Source of the DNA: Mortierella sp. BCC40632
Taxonomy: Eukaryota > Mortierellomycota > Mortierellomycetes > Mortierellales > Mortierellaceae
DNA: 64,000 nucleotides
Reading direction: 5' to 3'
Assembly (NCBI GenBank): GCA_011634665.1
Contig: WAEK01000006.1
Location: forward strand, 825,001-889,000
This document shows positions 36,452-46,734 of this stretch, in pieces. The notes beneath the pieces were generated by a model. It was not told the origin of the DNA, did no database searches, and saw nothing but the letters and a program-made list of their open reading frames with translations. Every line of letters begins with the position of its first letter. Within the stretch, counting starts at the first letter, position 1. The position numbers and the translations under genes are program-made.

Positions 36452-38081
36452 TTTAAAAGCGACTGTGGTTATTCTACGATGGTGTTAGGATATCAAGGGA
36501 CAGGTGTGAGAGATTGAATGTGCAGAAGGTTGGTACGAATTTATCGCTCCTTCGCCATGGATAGTGTCCAGAATGAAATATGATGTCGCCTTACAAGAGT
36601 AAATGTGTTTGAAAGTTGTGTGGGTCTTGTAAGCGTTTCGTTATGGTGCTTGGTGGGAGTTTTGGGGACAGGATCAGATGTGTGTGGAGCGAAATATGCT
36701 GGGGCCTCATATCCTCATATTTATAGGGTACGACAGGTTGCGCCAGAGTGTGCCAGGTGCGAGTATCTTTTTTTTTTTTTTTTACACTGGCGATATTAAC
36801 CTTGGCTCAAAAAGTGTCACCAACCTATCAGACGAAATGTCTGCATCGGGCTTCAGGAGGTCGGCATTTCTGTTGCGTAAAATGCTCTATTGAACACCTT
36901 ATACAAACCTTGGACAACGACGATATTTCAAGACGGAGCTTTAACCGAGAAACCGCTCTGATGAAAGAACTCTAAAGTGTCCTTTGTTACACGAGCACAG
37001 CAACATAGCAGCACATACAACCCATCCGGTTACAAGTCCACGTGTTCTTGATATATGCTCCTGTTCAAAGAATGATTTCCATATCGATACAGCTGGCTTC
37101 ATCAACTATGAGAGTTGGAGGCAACATGGTCTGCTAGTTTGAGATTTATCGTGATGACAGCCTTCCTCTTTTGCTTCCGGTTGGCGAAGAGTAATCTTAT
37201 TCCTACTGATGGCAGGCTTCCTTCAACGGTTATGTCGTTTGATACCACAACCACTACAACTACTATCCTCGACCAATGTTGAAGGCACAGCATATTAGCC
37301 TGCTTTAGACTACTGGTTCCACCATCAACTGTGCAAATCGGACAGGAATACGGTATCTTTGACTATGTTTGACTGTAAATCAGATAAAAGGAGTACCTTG
37401 TCTAAACTAGTAGCCAAACTGGAGACAAGATATTCTGAGAACTAGATTCTCTCTAGTTAGAATTTCCGACTGGCTTTGAACATGGGGATGATGAGTTCCT
37501 TCTGCCTTCTCCACCGCCCATCCGGTACCTATCTGTCCCTCATTCACCGACCCTTTATCATCCTACTTTACTTTCACTCTCCCTTCCTTCCTTCCTTCCT
37601 TTTTCTTCTTTGATGCCCAAAGGACTAATAAACTTTGTTGATCTTACGCAGCAAAAGGAGTAAAAAGAAAGAAAGAAAGAAAGAAAGAAAATAAAAGAAA
37701 AGAAAACCGTGACTGACGACCAAGAGCCGATGTTGACTTATCCTGACAGCTAGTTTTGACCAAACTATTCTTACAAGCAATGACCAAGGTCAGTTTTTTT
37801 TTTTTTTTTTTTAAGTTGCTGATTTTTTATTCTGACAATTCATGACCAAATTGAAATGACTAGAAATGTCCTTTTTTATATATATATATATATAAATGTA
37901 TGAAAAAATGATTGCAAATGGATCTCAGCTAATGCTGAACAGAAGTGTCCCTACTTTGCAAATCTAAATCTACAAAGAGTGTGTTTCCTTCAAATCCCGG
38001 GGATCAACTCGATCGCTGTTGAATACTGACAAAAAAAAAACGTTTTTTTTTTTTTTTTTTTTTGGTGATGTCCAGGACCCT
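36452..38081. other. Intergenic region with one copy of a dispersed repeat
   Basis: No gene recognised. Contains the promoter side of the secreted-protein gene, a dispersed repeat copy (about 36655-36995), a T run at 36769-36783, GAAA repeats about 37661-37690, T run 37795-37813, a TA repeat about 37878-37894 and A/T runs just before the cupin stop (38031-38063). Confidence 0.6.
36655..36995 (+). repeat. Dispersed repeat, copy 1 of 3
   Basis: Aligns by eye with 49815-50135 (same orientation) and with the reverse complement of 50985-51305. Shared landmarks in order: a G-G-A-C-A-G-G-A start, a C-C-T-C-A...T-A-T-A-G-G-G-T-A-C-G-A-C segment, a G-T-G-T-C-C/A-C-C segment, G-A-A-C-nn-n-T-T-G-C-type sequence, and an end at T-G-T-T-A-C-A-C followed by A-G-C-A-C-A-G-C-A. 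Copies are diverged, roughly two-thirds similar by eye. No coding frame is shared, so it is probably an old non-autonomous element. Confidence 0.55.
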
Positions 38082-38879
38082 TTAGTGGGAAAGACCACAT
38101 CTCACCGCACACTCTTCCATGACTACAGCAAAGGCAGTTGGGATGTTTTCCCGGAACTCAGCAATCCGCTTCGCGTCCAGAACTTCCATATCACCTCCAA
38201 TGGCCGCCGTGAGCATCTCATCAGGCATGTTGGAAAAGAAATTGCGTGCGATCTGTGTTCGACCAGGGTCCGAGTTATCGAAAGCAGCCACGAACAGCGC
38301 AGGCTCGCATGTCGGGTTGAACTGGAAGTGAGTCTCGCCCTGAGGGAAGAGCATGCCCTTGTAATTGGTAAGCGTAACGTTGACTTGCGGGATAGGTCCG
38401 TTGACTGGCGCTGGCTCGCCAACGACATGACCGTTGCCGTTGTTATTGAGCTCGAGAACCAAGCCACCGATGAGCTTGCCCTGGATGACAGTAAGAAACT
38501 CATTGGCACGCGGGTGAGAGTGTGGCACGTTGAGTCCGCATGGGTTAACAAAGCCGACGGCCATGGCGACCTCGGTGCCGATGAGGGCGGGGAAATTGTT
38601 GACGGTCGAGAGCGCGATGGTACCTCCTGTACCGTCAGTGACGGTGTTGTTGATGAAGGTGAAGGTGATGTTGGAGGCATCTGGTGGGTTAGTGAAGAGG
38701 ATCGCCTGACGGTCGTTGTAGCTCGCAGCCCCGTTCAGGGCCGCCTTGAGGGCGGGTGAGGCGATGGTGTTACTGTTGAAGCCAGTGGGGGAGGGATCGG
38801 ACTTGCGGCGGGCGATAGGTGAGGCGGCGGCGGCGGCAATGAGAGTGGCTACGAGAGCTAGAGAGAAAATCTTGACCAT
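38082..38879 (-). CDS. Secreted germin/spherulin-like cupin
   Basis: 265 residues, no intron, ATG at 38879. The signal peptide is M-V-K-I-F-S-L-A-L-V-A-T-L-I-A-A-A-A-A-S with cleavage likely before residue 20-22, followed by a possible A-R-R-K processing site. One cupin_1 domain covers about residues 85-240. Motif 1 is C-G-L-N-V-P-H-S-H-P-R-A-N-E-F, which supplies the two His and the Glu of the metal site. Motif 2 is F-P-Q-G-E-T-H-F-Q-F-N, which supplies the third His. The G-L-N-V-P-H and F-V-A-A-F-D-N-S-D-P-G segments are typical of spherulin-1/germin-like proteins of fungi and slime moulds, often cell-wall or stress linked; some plant members have oxalate oxidase or superoxide dismutase activity. 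The activity here is unknown. A TATA-like T-T-T-A-A-A-A-G lies about 110 bp upstream on its strand. Confidence 0.93.
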   Translation of the reverse strand: MVKIFSLALVATLIAAAAASPIARRKSDPSPTGFNSNTIASPALKAALNGAASYNDRQAILFTNPPDASNITFTFINNTVTDGTGGTIALSTVNNFPALIGTEVAMAVGFVNPCGLNVPHSHPRANEFLTVIQGKLIGGLVLELNNNGNGHVVGEPAPVNGPIPQVNVTLTNYKGMLFPQGETHFQFNPTCEPALFVAAFDNSDPGRTQIARNFFSNMPDEMLTAAIGGDMEVLDAKRIAEFRENIPTAFAVVMEECAVRCGLSH

Positions 38880-39165
38880 GTTGATGATTGATTGCTTGTT
38901 AAAAGTGTTGAAAGTGGTGAAGAGATGGGAGCTGGGCAGATGGTTGTGAGAGAATGTGGAATGATGTGAAATTCAAGAAGACGAGCATGCCCTTTTAAAC
39001 CTTGCGAATGGCCATCTGGAAAAGTGAAAGTGCATCCCTTACAGAGTATGTCGCTGCTCCTTATTGGAGCTTAGTCGATCCGCATAAACTCGACGAATTG
39101 ATCATAGACTTTCCTATCACTGAACGCATCAAGTCTGTACAGTTGTAGGCATGGTGTCATCATAA

Positions 39166-39170
<5 letters not shown>

Positions 39171-39242
<72 letters not shown>
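39171..39242. repeat. (AG)n microsatellite, 72 bp
   Basis: Perfect AG run, followed by GGGAGATAGG. It lies between the cupin promoter and the inverted-repeat element. Confidence 0.95.
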
Positions 39243-39247
<5 letters not shown>

Positions 39248-39370
39248 TAGGTGGAGAGAGACTATCGATTACGGCCATTCACAGCCAAAGGCACCGTATC
39301 CCATCCGATCTGCGCAGTTAGCCTGCCATCCGATGACAGAGTCAGTAGCCAGCTGTTTTGATCGGAAATC

Positions 39371-40091
39371 CGAAAGGCCAATGCGCAGTTTACGGTACAG
39401 ATCGGCTTTCTTAACCGCTAGTTTCCATCCAATCAAAGGCACAGTCAAAGCTATAGTGGGGGTTCGCATGGGAATACGCCGTGCGCGCGCGTCTGTAATT
39501 CTTCTTTTTATTTTTAGTAGCAAGGTTGTTGGCAAAAGGGATGAACTCCACTAGCTCACTCAGCCTGTGCCTTGCATACCAATCACCTGGAAGAAATTTG
39601 AGGGAAAAAAATGAACCACTTGACCATGTTACTCTAATCCACAGGGCACTTGAAGTCAAGATAGTGCTCAATCGCCTCACGTAATGGGTCCCTTGCAATC
39701 ATGAACCTACGCAATCGAGACTCAAGCTGCCTGGGCGTGCAGGTTATGTTTTTCGCAACTTTTGTCTAATTGGTCAATTTTTTTTAACAGGCGAACGCCG
39801 GGGAACCCAAAATGCAAGATGGTTGAACAATGTTTTAGCTATCTTGTCTTCAAGCGTTTTTCGAATGCGTGGCTGAATGGCTAATTTTTTTCCCTCAAAT
39901 TTTGCCGAGTCGATTGAGATGCAAGGCACGGGCTGAGCAAGCTAGTGAAAATTTTCATCCAACAGCCTTTCTACTAAAAATAAGCACGCACGGCGTATTC
40001 CCATACTGACCCTACTATAGTTCTGATTGTGCTTCCGACTGGATAGAGTTTTGCGGCCTTTCTGAACCCTAAGCTGCGCATTGGCCTTTCA
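39371..40091. mobile_element. Putative non-autonomous element with long, diverged inverted repeats
   Basis: The stretch 39371-39615 matches the reverse complement of about 39879-40091. Shared landmarks from outside inward are G-A-A-A-G-G-C-C-A-A-T-G-C-G-C-A-G, then A-T-G-G-G-A-A-T-A-C-G-C-C-G-T-G-C-G, T-T-A-T-T-T-T-T-A-G-T-A-G, G-T-G-C-C-T-T-G-C-A-T and T-T-T-G-A-G-G-G-A-A-A-A-A-A-A. The arms differ by substitutions and indels (roughly 70 percent alike by eye). The central spacer of about 260 bp has no frame. No target duplication could be defined. A foldback/MITE-type element is the best guess. Confidence 0.6.
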
Positions 40092-41102
40092 CTCTGGGCA
40101 TGTGCCACACCTTCCCTAATATATTCTTCCTCTGCGTCCCTCTTTGTCCTTGGACCTCTTGGACTTAAGAGTCAGCATGTAGTCCCCTATTACTATTTAG
40201 GGCACTTTAGCACACATGGCCCTCTATTGACGCCCTCATGCCTGATGGCGATATCCCGATTAATGTTCCTGGATTTGAACTTTCTGCTCATTTAGGAAGA
40301 GGAACATATTTCTTTCCAAAAGCTTATGGTTAGGACGACACTAATTGTCGCCAACCTCTACTGCCCTCTCCTTTTTCCCTTCACTTTGGGCGTCCCGTTG
40401 ATTTTGTTAAAGGCCATACCAAGGCAATCGCGCTTCAAAGTCACCAATGGGAAGTGGAACGTTGGTGCCTGCGCAGACACACCTTTTGCCAGGGCTTCTT
40501 CAGAAACAAGGTCGATGATTTCCTGCCTGCGCAGCTGGGCCTTTCTGAGCGCCATAACGTACGGTCATTTCCTGTCTTGTACTTTGGCTCGAGCTATTGG
40601 GCCATAAAGTTTGTTCTATGCCTGACGGATGGCCAGCATCCCTTTCTCCCCTCTCCCCTTTCCTTGTACCATAAGAAGTATATGTCCCTTGAACTCGTCT
40701 CCCCGGTGGAATGAAAAAATCGACGATGGCATACAATGCTGCTCTTGCTGTTGGTTCTGATTCGACTGGTGTTGATGGTAATACTGCTCCCAGTAGAACG
40801 GTGGGTGTTGTGGTTGCTGCTGGCTTGACTGTTGTCGCAAAAAAAAATTGATGGGGAGCTTTGCTGACAATCATCAATGCAAGCCCTTGGGGTGTGAGGG
40901 GATGGTGGAAAGGGTTTGATTATATTTGACGGCCCAGATGGTCCTTCCCGTCGAGCAGGATGTCGAGTCAGTTAAGTTAACTGCTCGATTCGGCCAACTG
41001 ATCAGAGTGGCTAACCGGTCGGAGTGGTTTGCCAGTGACCTGATTAGAGTGGTCGACTAGTTAGCTGATCTAATTTTTGCACTGGAGAGAAGAGTGTTTG
41101 CT

Positions 41103-42160
41103 CTATCTTTCAGGTACTTTGATGCACAGTTGCATAACAAAACATCGCCCACTGCATCGCTTGTCTGTATATACTCCACCATGGAAACTAATCATACGTT
41201 CCGGAGTGATAGAAGTTGCTGGGATAGCAAATACTTTCTTGCCAATCTTGACAAGACCGAGAACCTCTCTTTGTCGGTCCTCCGCCATTGCAAAGGATTT
41301 GTTGCCTCATTCGCTATGGGACAACTGAATAATCGATCCTCCTTTATGGTTCATCTTAATACTGCCTCACTAAAGATACCTCGCTGTCGTTCCAAAAACT
41401 GGGCATGCTTGCCGGGGATCGTTTCCTTGAGTAAGATCATTGTACTCTTTTCGAGCTCGTTTCCTTTGGCTGCTAAAAAGGGTGGTTGATCCAAAACTCT
41501 CATTAGGGTCTTGAAAGTTGGGTGGAATAAGAAGACATTCAGCACTAGCTCTGTCATTCTATCCCACTAGTTCAACTCGTTGAGAGGCAAGCTTCGGAAT
41601 GTGCCAACTGACTCTAGCTCGGCTTGGCCTGGGTTCTTTCTAACTCTTCGTTGGCACTAACAAACCATGGATAGGTGCTTGCGGCGATTCCCTTTGATGC
41701 AGAACTGAACGCTTGCTTATCCTTCTCCACTCCTCGACGAGCAATGAAATGCTTTCTTCTCTGGCTTGGAACTTTCAGTGGACGGTTGGGGTCATCGCTC
41801 GATATCAGACTGACAAAGGCACTTGGGGTGTGCTTTCCGGCATTGTTCTGTGCGTTTCATGAGGAGTATTGTCCAGTTCCTTCCGGAGCCACCGGTCATG
41901 GTACAGCAGGTGAACCCAAGAGAAGGGATTCGCAGAGTTGTCCTTTGGGGGAGCTGCTGTGATGCGTGACCGCATAGTCTCTCTTGAGCCAGAGATCATT
42001 TCTCTCGTTCATCGCCATGGTGCCAAAGGGTACTTCCGTTAATGACAAGGAGTGCCTGCCATCGGTGTTGTCGTGGATATGCGGTGCCCGATGGTGTTTC
42101 TTTCTGATTAAACCCGTTACCTTCTTGCTAAACTCTTCTGTCGTGACATCTACACAATGT
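41103..42160 (-). pseudogene. Probable decayed coding region of unknown family
   Basis: Several stretches on the minus strand read as ordinary protein but in different frames with stops between. One is about 42160-41945 (T-T-E-E-F-S-K-K-V-T-G-L-I-R-K-K-H-H and further on M-N-E-R-N-D-L-W-L-K-R-D). Another is 41557-41351 (L-L-K-E-T-I-P-G-K-H-A-Q-F-L-E-R-Q). A third is 41288-41103 (L-V-K-I-G-K-K-V-F-A-I-P-A-T). They lie in the same order and orientation, as expected for one gene broken by frameshifts. I do not recognise the family, and the extent is approximate. A random-frame origin cannot be excluded for the shorter pieces. Confidence 0.35.
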
Positions 42161-42832
42161 TACTTTGCTATACCAAAGAATGTCTCTTATCTAACCTGCA
42201 CTCGCTCTTTACTTGACCTGCTAGTGCCCGGCAAAGTTTAAACAACTCTCTCCTATTCCTCAGCCCATCATCTAGTATCCCCAGCATAGCCGAACAACAC
42301 GAAGGCCTACGCTTATGACTCGACTACGGCGAGGACTTCATATGCCCCACCGCTCAACCCACTGCTTTGCCCACCCTTTGTCTCTCTCGGTCTTGCTCAC
42401 GAATTCGAAGATAGGGATCCAGTAGGGCTCCAACCAAGCTCAAATGTACTTTAGTTTAGTCCAGTTTCTGGAGGTTTCGAGTGACTTTATTAACCACTTC
42501 GGAAGAAAACATCGATTCAATCAAACATGCTATAGCAACCAGAGTCATGAATCAGGAGTGGGTTCTTATTGTTTATTGAGGGGTTGTTCTGTGTGTTGCC
42601 GATCCGTTGTTTCACTTGGTTCGCTGGCAGGCAAATGAAGGTGTGAAGCTGTTACGAGGTGAGGGTGTTGTAGAAGTAAGTCGATGTGCTGCCCTCGAGA
42701 AGATGAGAGTCTCCTAGTCGGAGAAGAAAGGTTGCTGTTTTCGATACCTCTTCTCTTATTCCACAAGTTTCGCAAAACGCAGGATTTTTGGGATATAGCT
42801 GGAAAAGGTGAGCTCAAGCTCGGTCTAGTTGG
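42161..42832. other. Intergenic region, nothing recognised
   Basis: No supported gene, repeat or signal. Short frames are neither conserved-looking nor compositionally coding. The right part (from about 42780) may already be the degraded C-terminal end of the next pseudogene. Confidence 0.5.
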
Positions 42833-43807
42833 TGGGTACATCGACCCAGGCTAACTGCCAGAGTCGATAACAGCCCCGAAAGTCCATCTGGAAGAACGCT
42901 ACCTTCTTGTCGAAAATCTGAATGCCGAACACTGAGTATCAAGAGTGCGGAATAGCTTTTTCTGCATACTTTATCATGGCCGAGTCGAGGGTATCTTTCA
43001 TGGCTCCCGATAACTCCTATTTATCTTCCCAGAGCTTCCTGACGCCGATCTCGTACATTGTAGAGCATTCCACTAGCACAAGCTGACGACCGCAGCTGTC
43101 GTATCCGACGAAATCGAATCGGTCAATCTTCTCGGTCGAGTCTTTCGTCAAGTTCTTCCTCTCCCCAGATCCAATAATCGCGACCTTTGACACGTCCCGT
43201 GACATTCCGAAGACATCGAGTGCTCCATGAAGCACAGGGTCGACGACATCAATCATGAGCTGTCGTTCGTCCTTGTCTGGGAGATGTGAATGGTGTGGAA
43301 GTATTTGGTATATCCTTGCACACTAGCATATAAGAAACGCCTAACTTTGGTGTTGAGAGGTATACTCTACACGAGGTTGCAGAGCTCTCGGAATGGTTTG
43401 CCATGGATCAGTTGGTTTAGCTCCTCGAGCTCAGTGAAGTTGCCAGGCAGACTTAAGGCGTTTAGCACGATGAGATCATAAATATCATCGGAGAGACTTT
43501 TGATCAGGGATGAACCGGCGGTGATATCCATGGTTAAGTCCTCACTAACATCCGATGAGCCTTGGTGTTCGTCAACATACAAGTCAAATGTATCCAAGAT
43601 CCAATTGTCCCAATCTACCCGTTGGTTGAACAGAGCGTAGGCTGTTGCTGTGGTGTCAGAGAGGAGATGGCTGCTTGGTATCACAGCCGAGCTAGGACTC
43701 CTGGATTCGTCTACTGCTTCTCGTAGTCGTGGTCCAGCACTAATCGAACTCGCCATTTTCAAAGACTGAATTCGAAACCCTTCATCCAGAGAATCCAGCC
43801 AATGCAA
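42833..43807 (-). pseudogene. Decayed fungal gene with a PD-(D/E)XK-nuclease-like pattern
   Basis: The minus strand starts with an intact frame 43807-43367 of 146 residues (W-I-L-D-T-F-D-L-Y-V-D-E-H...) ending in a stop. After a frame change, 43256-43017 reads K-I-D-R-F-D-F-V-G-Y-D and then Q-L-V-L-V-E-C-S, and continues past further in-frame stops through A-M-K-D-T-L-D, Y-S-V-F-G-I-Q-I-F-D-K-K-V and R-G-C-Y-R-L-W to about 42840. A D-F...(10 residues)...V-E spacing followed by K-D-x-L and an aromatic-rich strand is reminiscent of multi-copy proteins in Mortierella and Glomeromycotina with a restriction-nuclease-like fold. That assignment is from memory of family patterns and is tentative. At least one frameshift and two stops mean it is not functional as read. 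Confidence 0.45.
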
Positions 43808-45408
43808 TCAGCAGGCAAGGCGTTGAAATTAAAGTGCCCTATACTCACATTCTCAACGGCCATGTCCCAGTGAGAGTCTCAGAGGCACTCACCAGGAGAT
43901 TTGGTTGCCTTTCTTTTTGTAGCCACCTTCAATTCACTTGTTACCTGGTGCGCCTGCAGCTCTGTCTGAGTATTAGCCTGCTCTCGCATACCCAGATTAT
44001 GCTTACACTACAAGCAAATGAGAACACTAAAAATGACACATTCACATTGCATGGGACGACGAACAATACGAGGCAATGCACTTGCGGACATTAGTCCCTC
44101 CCTCCACTTCACTAGACGGGCTTCTCGAGTGAGACGACTGAGTCGGGGATGGGAATGTTGGACTGTTTGAGACAGGGCAGCGCTCCTGAGGTCCAGGCGA
44201 GGTCAATCCGACTGATGTCTGTTTCATCCCCGTACTCTGCCCATACAACAGGGTCGAAATTGAATCCTTTGCTCCTTGTTCATGAGAGACGAGGATTGGC
44301 GAGACGTCCAAGGCACTTTGAGAGCGTCCTCTTTCACAGCCTGCTTCCTCATAAGCCACTCGATAATGGGTCACGCGTGCGTTGAACGAGGATCTTGTCG
44401 TTATCTTACTCGGAGAAATCGACATGCCATCAGGATACCAGGACCAGCAAGCCCCCTCTTCTCCACACTCACACTACCAGCACCGCTTCCCCCCCTCCTC
44501 CTCCTCCTCCTCCCTTTCTCTTTCCAGTCATCCGCTATGTCCTTGTCTACCACCACCGTAATCTCCTCTGTTGACTTGCTCCCCCACTCACCTCCAACCA
44601 ACCCTAGTTGTTCTGTGAGTTTCAGAACCTCTTGAGAAAGTTCGGACTATCCCATGCCATTCTTCACCGGACGCTGACCAGCTCCAACCATTCATTTCCC
44701 AGGTACCGACGGCCGACGTGAAAGATAGCACTAAACGAGCGATACCAAGGCTGACTCGTTCTTGGAGTAGACATTAGTCGAGCCTTCTACAACCTCTGTT
44801 TTCACTACTGAGGAAGGCTTTGGCGCCTCGAAATGGCACTGTCTCCTAAGCGAACAACTAGAGTGAAGCTCAACTTGTGGCAACGGGCGCAAGGCTCACC
44901 TAAAGCACTGGAGATAGTCTCTAAACTCAAAGTAACAACACAGCCTTAAAAGATTGGAACTAGCTCCGCTCCGCGCACGGGAGGATCAACTCTTGGGCGC
45001 AATTTTCACCATCTATAATGCAAACGGCAAACGACAATGTGATATTTCTCTTTCAGACTAGGATCGTGAAAAACCGGCTTTCATGAGGAGTAGATGCAAT
45101 GGTATGAATACACCTTCCCTCTCCCTCTAATAAACGGTAGTACACTATTCTCAATCCTCGATCCTGTTGCCTCTCTGTTGCACCTGCAGTGGAACGTTCT
45201 CAACCACACCCCAAACTACCCACTAAATGCCTAAACACGAACGCCTTTTCTGTAGCACCAGCGCATTTGCAACACCACACTCGCCTTCGCCCTCGCCTTC
45301 GCCCTCACCTTCGCCTTCACCTTCGCCCTCACCTTCGCCTTTACCTTGGACCTGACCTGAGCATGGCAAAAAAAAAAAAAAAAAAAAAAAGAGAAATGGC
45401 TTCTTGGC
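43808..45408. other. Intergenic region, mostly featureless
   Basis: A minus-strand frame at 44042-44425 (127 residues, Ser/Pro-rich) has no recognisable domain and is overlapped by equally long frames on the other strand; I do not call it. Other content: a CTC run (about 44490-44513), a hexamer-type array C-C-T-T-C-G-C-C-C-T (about 45281-45348) and an A run (45368-45390) just before a TATA box. Confidence 0.5.
45281..45348. repeat. Degenerate C-C-T-T-C-G / C-C-C-T-C-G tandem array
   Basis: About eleven hexamer units alternating C-T-T-C-G-C and C-C-T-C-G/A-C. It lies roughly 60-130 bp upstream of the TATA box of the small Gln-rich gene. It could be a regulatory pyrimidine tract or a simple expansion. 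Confidence 0.75.
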
Positions 45409-45416
45409 TATATATA
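45409..45416 (+). promoter_or_regulatory. TATA box of the small Gln-rich coiled-coil gene
   Basis: T-A-T-A-T-A-T-A placed 90 bp before the ATG at 45506, with a C/A-rich leader between. This placement supports 45506, and not the ATG at 45404 upstream of the box, as the true start. Confidence 0.55.
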
Positions 45417-45505
45417 CCTCCCAGCAGCAACCACACATCCTTACCAAAAAAAACACACCGATCTCTAGAAATACACCTCCACTGCAGGCCAAATCATCAA
45501 GAAGA

Positions 45506-45781
45506 ATGAGTAACGACGCTGCGGCTCTGGCCAGCTATATCGAATCCCTCACAAATCACCTTGACGGATTGCTCGGTTATAACTCTCCAATTGCAATCCA
45601 CGTGAGGTCAATGTCTGAGTCTTACACTCAACAACAATTCACCCTCCAACAACAACAAAATGAATCCCACTACATCACCCTCCAACAACAAAACGAATAC
45701 GCAAACTCTTTGATGCAAGAACGTAATGAATTGCTGAGGCAACAGAACAGTATTCTCTCAAAGTTACTTGAAAAAAATTAA
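45506..45781 (+). CDS. Small Gln-rich coiled-coil protein, 91 residues
   Basis: Starts M-S-N-D-A-A-A-L-A-S-Y-I-E-S-L-T. The N-terminal 40 residues look helical (L-T-N-H-L-D-G-L-L). Then come Q-Q-Q-F-T-L-Q-Q-Q-Q and I-T-L-Q-Q-Q-N-E-Y, and a C-terminal heptad-like helix with Leu at regular spacing (S-L-M-Q-E-R-N-E-L-L-R-Q-Q-N-S-I-L-S-K-L-L-E-K-N). No signal peptide, no membrane segment, no basic DNA-binding region. Likely an oligomerising adaptor or a domain relic of a larger protein; family not recognised. The TATA box 90 bp upstream and the clean stop make it a credible gene. Confidence 0.65.
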   Translation: MSNDAAALASYIESLTNHLDGLLGYNSPIAIHVRSMSESYTQQQFTLQQQQNESHYITLQQQNEYANSLMQERNELLRQQNSILSKLLEKN

Positions 45782-46608
45782 TCCGATCTAAAAAGTTATC
45801 GAGAATTAAAAGGATGAGAGAAGACTTGGAGGCCTGTTGAATCCGGAGCGATTATCAACTCCTTTCTATCTTTAGTCATCGTCTAGTTCTGTCGTTGTTC
45901 TCTCCCCATTTTGTTGCTGTTTCAATATAGCTCTTACCTCGACGCTTGGGAAAGTATCATCCAACATCCCAAAACAAAGAATTCCAAAGTACCTGTATCT
46001 GTTGCCTTATCCCTTGGGACCCTGCTGGCAACGCTCTGTCACTTTTGGATGCGGTCGTGAAGGGGGTCGCCAGGCAATGAGACACCGAACATCTAAAAAG
46101 CGATATGGATGAGTCTCTTGAGTTGCTCATTCAATATTGCTTGGCGAGGAAACCTTGGAATCAGTGAGAGAGAGAAGGAGAAGGAGAGGACACAATTGTT
46201 GTATTTATCAGGCGAAGTATCCACCCCACCCCACCCCCTCCTCCAAAAATATAACAACAGCAACGTAGCGATGAATGCTTGGCTACCGCAAGCCAGTTTT
46301 GGTCTGATTGATATCATTTATTAAGTGATGGACTCCGAACACCTTGATAAATTACTACGATTGACAGTTCCAAGCAGTTCCCCAATCAGGCGTCACTGCT
46401 TCATCACAATAGGCCCCACTGCCCATTCTTGAAGGATTTGGAGTCTCTTAGAAAGATTGAGATGGTACTATCTTGATGGTAAGCTCCGCCACCGCCTATA
46501 GCTTGTCCATGAGGTTCGCAGAGCACTGCTGCTGCCGGAAATATATAATATATGCGAACTCATGCCACATGGCAGGCATTCCATTGCCCTTTTGTACGAA
46601 CAGTAGAT
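45782..46608. other. Intergenic region, nothing recognised
   Basis: No gene or repeat supported. Short frames at 46093-46324 are low-complexity (GA and CCCC tracts). Confidence 0.5.
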
Positions 46609-46734
46609 TTAACAGTGACAGACGGGGCAGCAGCGCACACCAGAGCATTCGCAGCATGTGTCACAGTGGGGTTGTGGAGTTGCAGCCGAGAGGCTCAGGA
46701 CGGCACCGAGAATAATCAAGAGTTTAAGCTTCAT
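46609..46734 (-). CDS. Tiny secreted Cys-rich peptide (41 residues, 8 Cys)
   Basis: ATG at 46734, TAA at 46609-46611. Residues 1-20 form a textbook signal peptide (M-K-L-K-L-L-I-I-L-G-A-V-L-S-L-S-A-A-T-P). The remaining part is P-Q-P-H then C-D-T-C-C-E-C-S-G-V-R-C-C-P-V-C-H-C, that is, eight Cys in 18 residues with pattern C-x2-CC-x-C-x4-CC-x2-C-x-C, ending in C-H-C. The density resembles metallothioneins or very short disulfide-rich effectors. Secretion argues against an ordinary cytosolic metallothionein, but short copper-binding secreted peptides are possible. The longer frame back to 46857 would bury the signal peptide, so 46734 is preferred. No intron. The family is not recognised. Confidence 0.65.
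   Translation of the reverse strand: MKLKLLIILGAVLSLSAATPQPHCDTCCECSGVRCCPVCHC

Larger units (their letters stand above)
38880..41076. other. Intergenic region: GA microsatellite, inverted-repeat element, possible coding remnant
   Basis: After the cupin promoter come a 72-base (AG)n tract (39171-39242), an inverted-repeat element (39371-40091) and, on the minus strand at about 40358-40620, a short coherent frame (A-Q-L-R-R-Q-E-I-I-D-L-V-S-E-E-A-L-A-K-G) broken by a frame change toward its start. That frame may be an old gene fragment, but I do not recognise it. Tract 40920-41060 has direct G-T-G-G-C/T-C-G-A-C-type repeats and nothing else. Confidence 0.5.

Noticed and set aside
44042..44425. 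127-codon minus-strand frame
   Set aside because: It is Ser/Pro-rich without a domain, overlapped by plus-strand frames of similar length, and has no supporting promoter or splice signals.
45404..45505. Longer start for the Gln-rich protein at 45404
   Set aside because: It lies upstream of the TATA box, so it would not be in the transcript.
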